From: Murimonas intestini
Lineage (GTDB): Bacteria; Bacillota; Clostridia; Lachnospirales; Lachnospiraceae
DNA: 64,000 nt
Reading direction: 5' to 3'
Assembly: GCA_003148945.1 (NCBI GenBank)
Contig: QGGY01000012.1
Coordinates: forward strand, 1 to 64,000
Shown here: positions 58,875-64,000 of the stretch, in pieces
Layout of the letters: each line of letters begins with the position of its first letter
How positions within the stretch are numbered: position 1 is the stretch's first letter
Translations under genes and position numbers: made by a program
The notes under the pieces: model-generated
The model's input: the letters and a program-made list of their open reading frames with translations, nothing else
Told to the model about the DNA's origin: nothing
The model's database searches: none

Positions 58875-59588
58875 ATGGATATTAAATCAATCAGTATGGA
58901 CTGTACACGTCCTGAATTCGTGGGAACAGCAGTCCTTGATACAATAGGCCTTGTGATTCCCGGGGTGGACGATGCCCTCCTGAATCAGATGGATGTGGGT
59001 ACAAGATACCGTTCTCTGGGTGTCTTCAGCTCCCGGACAGGGGCGGCCGGACAGCTCACGGCTATCGATGAGGCAGTGAAGGCCACTAATACAGAAGTCC
59101 TGTCCATCGAGCTACCACGAGACACGAAGGGATGGGGCGGCCACGGAAATTATGTGGTACTTGGAGGCCAGGACGTATCTGATGTCAGGCAGGCCATCTC
59201 CACTGCTCTGGAACTGACAAATAAATACGCCGGCGAGCTTTATATCAGCGAAGCGGGGCATCTGGAATTTGCCTTTTCTGCAAATGCCGGCCATGTCCTT
59301 GAAAAGGCGTTCAACGCAGTCTATGGTCAGGCATTTGGGTTCCTGTGCGGTTCTCCTGCTGCCATAGGCCTTGTCATGGCAGACACTGCCGTAAAGTCCG
59401 CAGATGTGGATATTATAAGCTATATGACTCCCAACAAAGGGACAAGCCATTCCAATGAAGTCATTCTGGCTCTGTCAGGTTCAGCCAGTTCTGTAAAAGA
59501 GGCTGTCCTGTCAGCCCGCCAGATTGGGCTGGAGCTCTTGATTTCCATGGGAAGTTATCCCAATATCCCTGGCAAACCCTATTTATAA
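58875..59588 (+). CDS. PduB-type bacterial microcompartment shell protein, orphan
   Basis: 237 residues containing two BMC domains, about 20-110 and 120-230, which form the pseudohexameric trimer tiles of microcompartment shells. PduB/EtuB-type landmarks are TEFVGTA-like EFVGTAVLDTIGLVI, DEAVKATNTEVLSIELPRDTKG, GGQDVSDVRQAI, SEAGHLEFAF and GTSHSNEVILALSGSASSVKEAV. Trimeric tiles of this class have a central pore that may gate metabolites. No other shell, encapsulation or lumen enzyme gene lies in this window; it has its own promoter and terminator. GGAGG lies about 5 nt before the ATG. Confidence 0.9.
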   Translation: MDIKSISMDCTRPEFVGTAVLDTIGLVIPGVDDALLNQMDVGTRYRSLGVFSSRTGAAGQLTAIDEAVKATNTEVLSIELPRDTKGWGGHGNYVVLGGQDVSDVRQAISTALELTNKYAGELYISEAGHLEFAFSANAGHVLEKAFNAVYGQAFGFLCGSPAAIGLVMADTAVKSADVDIISYMTPNKGTSHSNEVILALSGSASSVKEAVLSARQIGLELLISMGSYPNIPGKPYL

Positions 59589-59602
59589 TATCTTAACGTG
59601 AA

Positions 59603-59632
59603 AAACCCAGAGAATAAAAACTCTCTGGGTTT
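59603..59632. terminator. Bidirectional terminator between convergent genes
   Basis: AAACCCAGAGA (59603-59613) pairs perfectly with TCTCTGGGTTT (59622-59632) around an 8-nt loop. It lies 14 bp after the shell-protein stop and 16 bp after the zinc-ribbon gene stop on the other strand. Confidence 0.85.
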
Positions 59633-59648
59633 CTAAATTCCTGTTTAT

Positions 59649-61157
59649 CTAAAACATATCATTCATCATCGTTCCTGTAAGATCGATCTTCCACTTCCCT
59701 TTTTCCTTTATAAGCGGAATTTCCATATCTTCTTTCTCCGCCCCGCTGTCACTGCGGATGACTGACCGCACCTCAACAGTACACTTATTTTCACCTTCAT
59801 ATGTAATATCTTTAACTGTAAGCTCCATAGTAAAGCTGCCGTACTCATCAAGGGCTCTTTCCAGGAGGCCATCTCCTCCTGCCTTGACATAAACCCCCAA
59901 AAGTCCTGCGCTTGTACTGTCACAAAGATCAATCAGTGCGTCAACGTCTTTGTTGTTGACTGCATCTTCAAGCTTGCTGATCGTCTTCTCCGGAGTGCTC
60001 TTTCCTCCTGTGAAGCTCCAGACCAGAAATCCGATTCCACCGCATATGAGAATTGCACCTATAATGATCAGGGCCAGCACTCCGCCTTTCATGCCTTTCC
60101 GCGGCTTATCATCCTGCGGCATATATTCCTGTGCATTTTCCTGACTTTTACGCTTTCCGTGGCCTTTTTTCTGATCTCCCGGCTGGCCATAGGCACCAGG
60201 CTGACTGTAGGCATTCTGCTGTGCATACTGACCCCTCTGGCCATTTTGCCCATATGTCTCCTGACCTCCATAGACATTACCCTGGCCATAAACGCCCTGC
60301 TGGCCATAGGCATTACTCTGTCCATAAGAACCCTGCCGGTTATACTGCCCTGACTGGTCATAGGTTCCTGACTGGCTGTATTCGTTACCCCGGCCATATG
60401 CTCCCGCCTGGCTGTATTCATTTCCCTGACCGTATATCCCGGACTGGCCGTATTCATTTCCCTGACCATATGCCCCTGGCTGGCCATACTGACTTCCCTG
60501 GCCATATACTCCGGGACCGTACTGTTCTCCCTGACCGTATGCACCAGGCTGAACATACTGTCCTGCCTGATCATAGGACCCTGGCTGACCGTACTGCCCT
60601 GCCTGACCATATGTCCCTGACTGGCCGTACTGTCCCTGATCATAGGCCCCAGACTGACCATACTGTCCTGCCTGATCATAGGACCCTGGCTGAACATACT
60701 GTCCTGCCTGATCATAGGACCCTGGCTGGCCATAAGTCCCGGCCTGAACATACTGCCCTGACTGATCATAGGCTCCTGGCTGGCCGTATGTCCCCGGCTG
60801 TGTATACATGTCCTGACTCACCGCAGGATCTCCCGCCATACCCGGAGTATACGCCGGATCTCCGGCATAAATGCGTTCCGGTTTGGAAGCCTCCTCTGTA
60901 TTCACATGCTCCACTCTGTCTGTATCTTCACTGCTCCGGCGGGGCAGCTGGCCAATGATCTTTGTCTCTTCTGCTTCTTCTCCATCCTCTTCCTGACAAA
61001 CAGAAGCTGCCATCCCGGCCATATCTTCCGCCTGCCAGGGCTCCGCCTCCACCGCCGGAGCTTCACCTGTCTGGGGCTCTTCCTCCACTTTTGTACCGCA
61101 GCTGGTGCAGAACCTGGCATCATCATCCAGCTTTTCTCCACACTTATAACAATACAT
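59649..61157 (-). CDS. Zinc-ribbon membrane protein with Tyr/Gly/Gln/Pro low-complexity domain
   Basis: 502 residues. Residues 3-20 are a zinc ribbon (CYKCGEKL...FCTSCG), then an acidic linker, then about 210 residues (118-328) built of QYGQPGAY/ SYDQAGQ-type repeats with Tyr every four to eight residues. A basic stretch (KKGHGKRKSQ) precedes a membrane helix (358-382), and the outer C-terminal domain (390-502; TPEKTISKLEDAVNNKDVDALIDLC, MELTVKDITYEGENKCTVEV) resembles DUF4878/NTF2-like folds. The zinc ribbon and repeat tract would be cytoplasmic. Function unknown. AAAGGAGGG precedes the ATG. Confidence 0.85.
   Translation of the reverse strand: MYCYKCGEKLDDDARFCTSCGTKVEEEPQTGEAPAVEAEPWQAEDMAGMAASVCQEEDGEEAEETKIIGQLPRRSSEDTDRVEHVNTEEASKPERIYAGDPAYTPGMAGDPAVSQDMYTQPGTYGQPGAYDQSGQYVQAGTYGQPGSYDQAGQYVQPGSYDQAGQYGQSGAYDQGQYGQSGTYGQAGQYGQPGSYDQAGQYVQPGAYGQGEQYGPGVYGQGSQYGQPGAYGQGNEYGQSGIYGQGNEYSQAGAYGRGNEYSQSGTYDQSGQYNRQGSYGQSNAYGQQGVYGQGNVYGGQETYGQNGQRGQYAQQNAYSQPGAYGQPGDQKKGHGKRKSQENAQEYMPQDDKPRKGMKGGVLALIIIGAILICGGIGFLVWSFTGGKSTPEKTISKLEDAVNNKDVDALIDLCDSTSAGLLGVYVKAGGDGLLERALDEYGSFTMELTVKDITYEGENKCTVEVRSVIRSDSGAEKEDMEIPLIKEKGKWKIDLTGTMMNDMF
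60174..60806 (-). repeat. Degenerate tandem repeat coding the Y/G/Q/P tract
   Basis: Codes residues 118-328 of the zinc-ribbon protein as roughly thirty units of six to nine residues, such as YGQPGSYDQAGQ and YGQGNEYSQAGA. At DNA level units of 18-30 bp recur with drift, so slippage has probably driven its expansion. Confidence 0.88.
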
Positions 61158-61238
61158 CTCTTTCCCTCCTTTGTCCTCTTTCCAAAAAAGATCATCGTCT
61201 CCAGTAAATCAGGTCAACGATGATCTTTTGTTTGCTCT

Positions 61239-62531
61239 TTAGCCGACGCGCAGCTTAAACTTCCTTATATCTTTCTCAGTGGCCACACGCTCTATCTCAG
61301 CGCCGAGACCTCTCAGCTTTTCTTCAAAAGCCTCATAGCCTCTCTGGATATATACGATATCATCCACAATCGTGATTCCTTCCGCTGCAAGCCCTGCAAT
61401 TACCAAAGCCGCTCCCGCGCGGAGATCCGGTGCACTCACACGGGCACCCGTCAGCTTGTCCACGCCTGTAATGATCGCTGTATTTCCTTCTACCTTAACA
61501 CTTGCGCCCATTCTGGCCAGTTCATCCACGTATTTGAATCTGTTTTCAAAAATACTCTCTGTCACAATGCTGGTGCCTGAGGCTATAGCAAGTGTGACTC
61601 CTATCTGCGGCTGCATATCCGTAGGATATCCGGGATAGGGCAGAGTCTTGATATTCGTATTGCGGAGACGTTTAGAAGCCACAACACGCACTGCATCATC
61701 AAATTCCTCGACTTCACAGCCGATCTCCACGAGTTTAGCCGTAGTTGCCTCCAGATGCTTGGGAATAACATTCTTAACCATGACATCGCCTTTAGTAGCC
61801 GCTGCCGCAAACATAAATGTACCTGCTTCTATCTGATCCGGAATAATGGAGTACTCTGTCCTGTGAAGGCTCTCCACACCGCGGATACGGATAACGTCAG
61901 TTCCTGCGCCTTTTATATTCGCGCCCATACTGTTCAGGAAATTTGCCACATCAACAACATGGGGTTCTCTGGCTGCATTCTCAAGGGTAGTGCGTCCCTC
62001 CGCCATAGCAGCTGCCATCATGATATTGATGGTCGCTCCCACTGAAACTGTATCCAGGAAAATATGATTGCCCACCAGACGGTCAGCCTCTGCAATGATA
62101 GATCCGTTGCGGATACTAACCTTTGCTCCTAATGCCTTAAATCCCTTCAGATGAAGATCGATCGGCCTGCTGCCGATATTACAGCCGCCCGGAAGCGGTA
62201 CTTCTGCTCTCTTATATTTTCCCAGCAGAGCTCCCAGCAGATAATAGGAAGCCCTTATCTTCTTGATAAATTCATAATCAACACTGAAGTCTCCGATCAT
62301 GGAGCCATTTATCTTTACCTTATTTCTGTTTACCCGTTCTACTTTAGCGCCGATCTGGCTGATGGCTTCCAGCAGAACATTGATATCCTGCACATCCGGC
62401 AGATTCTCAATCACAATAGTTTCGTCAGTCATGATAGCAGCAGCCAGAATACCAAGCGCCGCATTTTTTGCACCGCCGATTTCCACCTCTCCTACCAGTG
62501 GGTTACCGCCTTTGATAATATACTGTTCCAT
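61239..62531 (-). CDS. murA: UDP-N-acetylglucosamine 1-carboxyvinyltransferase
   Basis: 430 residues from ATG 62529-62531, preceded by GAGGTG; a 16-residue longer frame is not supported. First committed step of peptidoglycan synthesis, transferring enolpyruvate from PEP to UDP-GlcNAc. The catalytic Cys117 is in VPLPGGCNIGSRPIDLHLKGF-like sequence, so it is the fosfomycin-sensitive Cys type. KNAALGILAAAIM (Lys22-Asn23) and the C-terminal DLRAGAALVIAGL are intact. Here it is not next to ywmB; upstream lies an IS relic. Confidence 0.97.
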   Translation of the reverse strand: MEQYIIKGGNPLVGEVEIGGAKNAALGILAAAIMTDETIVIENLPDVQDINVLLEAISQIGAKVERVNRNKVKINGSMIGDFSVDYEFIKKIRASYYLLGALLGKYKRAEVPLPGGCNIGSRPIDLHLKGFKALGAKVSIRNGSIIAEADRLVGNHIFLDTVSVGATINIMMAAAMAEGRTTLENAAREPHVVDVANFLNSMGANIKGAGTDVIRIRGVESLHRTEYSIIPDQIEAGTFMFAAAATKGDVMVKNVIPKHLEATTAKLVEIGCEVEEFDDAVRVVASKRLRNTNIKTLPYPGYPTDMQPQIGVTLAIASGTSIVTESIFENRFKYVDELARMGASVKVEGNTAIITGVDKLTGARVSAPDLRAGAALVIAGLAAEGITIVDDIVYIQRGYEAFEEKLRGLGAEIERVATEKDIRKFKLRVG

Positions 62532-62549
62532 AGGACACCTCGATATTTT

Positions 62550-62579
62550 TTTATACTCTCCACATCCAATATCTGTCAC
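62550..62579 (-). promoter_or_regulatory. Promoter of murA
   Basis: Minus strand GTGACA (62574-62579), 18-bp spacer, TATAAA (62550-62555), about 20 bp before the ATG. It starts about 40 bp after the end of the IS relic. Confidence 0.5.
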
Positions 62580-62617
62580 AAATCTTCAAGTCCGCTCTTG
62601 TTGATATTTACCCCTAA

Positions 62618-62863
62618 TGACATACTCCCACCACTTGAATCCTGCGATTCTGAAGCGGGTGTTTCCTACTCAGCAGCCCTTACAGGCTAAGTATCCGTAG
62701 GCTATCCCCGTGTGCCCCACGGTTCTGTGTCTGCCCGGTTCCAGGTCTATGCCCTGTGCAGCTATGCACTTAACATCCTGCGCCCTTCCTCACGGATATT
62801 AATCCCGGCTTTATATTCCCTGCCGATCCTGCTGCCACACTCATACGTTAAAATACCTAAGCT
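62618..62863 (-). mobile_element. IS200/IS605-family relic: tnpB 3' end plus right end
   Basis: On the minus strand a 33-codon open segment ending at the TAG 62762-62764 reads TYECGSRIGREYKAGINIREEGRRMLSA in two parts, matching the TnpB C-terminus (ECG...DRDINAAINIREEG). The catalytic DRD has become GRE. After the stop comes about 140 nt with the look of an IS605 right end: GGGGCACACGGGGATAGCC, then a terminal imperfect hairpin (62629-62662) and ATGTCA at 62618. No tnpA, no left end and no rest of tnpB remain. The stretch between 62864 and 62954 holds nothing I can name. Confidence 0.65.
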
Positions 62864-62954
62864 CTATTATAACCATAATCACTTCTTTTGTAAACAAAAA
62901 TTAAAATCTTTGTTACAATTTCACATATTTTCCAGTTATGTAAATGTCTTCTTT

Positions 62955-63458
62955 TTATCTGAATGACTTGTATTTTCCGGCTGTCTCTCTTACAGTCTCT
63001 TCTATGCTCAGATCATCCTCCTGAATGGTAATATGAGCATATTTCTCATACAGCGGAACCCTCTCCTGATACAGTTCTCTAAGGGTCTGGCCCTCCCTTA
63101 ACACCACTCCCCTGTCCTTCAGATTTCCCAGGCGCTTTGTCAGATGCCCATACTCCAGCTTGAGGTAGATCACTGTACCGATCTCCCTTAAATGTTCCAT
63201 GGCTTCTTTCCCGTAAACCACGCTGCCGCCTGTGGCAATAATGCTTCTCTCCGCCTCTATATGTGCATTTACATCATTCTCTATCTGTATAAAACGGTCT
63301 ATTCCATCCTGCTCCATAATCTCGTGCAGCAGCCTGCCTTCCCTCTCCTGGATCAAAAGGTCAGAATCTATAAATTTATATCCCAGTACCTTAGCAAGCA
63401 CTACTCCTACCGTACTCTTGCCCGACCCGGGCATTCCAATCAAAACAATATTCCCCAT
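62955..63458 (-). CDS. aroK: Shikimate kinase
   Basis: 168 residues from ATG 63456-63458 behind AAGGAGG; a 15-residue upstream extension is unsupported. Phosphorylates shikimate in the chorismate pathway. Walker A GMPGSGKST at 8-16, the DSD motif (Asp near 32-34, FIDSDLLIQ), GGSVVYG near residue 80 and the LID arginine in KDRGVVLREG. Length and motifs are standard. It stands alone; no other aro gene is next to it. Confidence 0.93.
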   Translation of the reverse strand: MGNIVLIGMPGSGKSTVGVVLAKVLGYKFIDSDLLIQEREGRLLHEIMEQDGIDRFIQIENDVNAHIEAERSIIATGGSVVYGKEAMEHLREIGTVIYLKLEYGHLTKRLGNLKDRGVVLREGQTLRELYQERVPLYEKYAHITIQEDDLSIEETVRETAGKYKSFR

Positions 63459-63559
63459 ACCGGCCTCCTTATATCGTATCAACGGATTTATTCTACCATT
63501 CACAGCTGTTTTTTTCCATATAATATTTCACAAAATTATCCCGGTACCTCTAAGATTTC

Positions 63560-63588
63560 TTGTCCGTTTTTCGAACATATGTTATACT
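63560..63588 (+). promoter_or_regulatory. dinB promoter with SOS (LexA) box
   Basis: TTGTCC (63560-63565), 17-bp spacer, TATACT (63583-63588). Within and overlapping the -10 lies CGAACATATGTTAT (63572-63585), one to two mismatches from the Gram-positive LexA box CGAAC-N4-GTTCG. Repressor there would block RNA polymerase, so induction on DNA damage is expected. Confidence 0.7.
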
Positions 63589-63614
63589 TATAAAAAAAAC
63601 TGGAGCGTGATGGA

Positions 63615-64000
63615 ATGGACCGCATTATATTTCATATTGATGTGAACTCTGCCTATCTTAGCTGGACCTCCGTGCACAATCTGAGAACAGGCAGCGGGCC
63701 GGATTACCGCCAGATCCCGGCTATCATCGGAGGCGACAGAGAAAGCCGCCACGGGGTAGTACTGGCCAAATCCCTGCCTGCCAAAGCATACGGAATACAT
63801 ACAGGGGAACCCGTGGCTTCTGCGCTTCGCAAGTGCCCCGGCCTTGTCATAGCTTTGCCTGACCACTCCATGTACAGGCAGTTCAGCCGGGAGCTGTTTG
63901 AACTTCTGTATACATATACCCCTGACCTGGAACAGGTCAGTATCGATGAATGTTATATGGAGTTTACCGGAATCTCCCATCTGTATGAATCTCCTGTGGC
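63615..64000 (+). CDS. dinB: DNA polymerase IV (partial, runs off the window)
   Basis: The first 128 residues of a Y-family polymerase are present; the gene continues past base 64000. Catalytic landmarks: FHIDVNSAYLSW (Asp9), the GVVLAKSLPAKAYGI block and VSIDECYMEFTG (Asp111/Glu112). It performs low-fidelity bypass synthesis over damaged bases. ATG 63615 has GGAG 9 nt upstream; an overlapping ATG at 63610 is in another frame and soon ends. An SOS-type operator overlaps its promoter. Confidence 0.93.
   Translation, partial: MDRIIFHIDVNSAYLSWTSVHNLRTGSGPDYRQIPAIIGGDRESRHGVVLAKSLPAKAYGIHTGEPVASALRKCPGLVIALPDHSMYRQFSRELFELLYTYTPDLEQVSIDECYMEFTGISHLYESPV

Noticed and set aside
60131-60958. 275-residue His/Pro/Arg-rich plus-strand frame and a 226-residue Met/Ser-rich minus-strand frame over the Y/G/Q tract
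   Set aside because: Both are frame shadows of the repeat that codes for the zinc-ribbon protein; no start signals.

Overview
The window reads as chromosome of an anaerobic, probably spore-forming Lachnospiraceae-type Firmicute (Clostridium cluster XIVa). This is a family-level inference from several signs: strong AGGAGG ribosome sites throughout, a YwmB gene behind the ATP synthase operon, a SAM-I riboswitch on metK, a YesM/YesN pair driving a sugar ABC operon, giant SpaA/Cna-B surface proteins, and GGDEF-EAL signalling. I saw no rRNA, tRNA, CRISPR array or prophage.

Layout. 1-5.7 kb: a broken AAA-ATPase/nuclease gene fused in frame behind a membrane-anchored protein of unknown function, a methyltransferase, a palindrome-rich spacer and a Pro/Tyr-rich protein. 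5.7-13.7 kb: ywmB and the whole F1Fo ATP synthase operon (atpZ-I-B-E-F-H-A-G-D-C, minus strand); its c subunit carries the complete Na+-binding signature. 13.8-22.9 kb: a sugar regulon on the minus strand, in transcription order response regulator, histidine kinase, tethered binding protein, RbsA-type ATPase, permease, binding lipoprotein and a FucU/RbsD mutarotase. 23-28 kb: an AI-2E family membrane protein, a pseudouridine synthase, a Ca2+/Na+ exchanger and a GntR-controlled ABC exporter. 28-33.6 kb: a four-PAS hybrid histidine kinase followed by a PAS-GAF-GGDEF-EAL protein. 33.8-38.6 kb: a P-loop kinase, an SdpI-like protein, a regulator with two GntR helices, a URO-D family protein and a divergent AraC regulator. 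38.6-42.3 kb: an OmpR-type two-component pair and metK with its riboswitch. 42.5-58.4 kb: two consecutive cell-surface proteins, one with four MucBP-like repeats on a Glu/Lys rod and one of 4491 residues with about 20 SpaA and 5 SdrD-B domains. 58.9-64 kb: a lone PduB-type microcompartment shell gene, a zinc-ribbon membrane protein with a 210-residue Tyr/Gly/Gln/Pro tract, murA, an IS200/IS605 TnpB relic with a possible omega-RNA remnant, aroK, and the start of dinB under an SOS-type operator.

Most of the window is ordinary core and accessory metabolism. The parts that most deserve a second look are the surface-protein locus with its non-canonical C-terminal anchors and structured leader, the orphan shell protein, the FUS-like low-complexity membrane protein, the TnpB relic next to murA, the Na+-type c ring, and two terminator-like hairpins whose 3' arms contain the ribosome site of the next gene. 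All calls come from reading the sequence; no database search was run.
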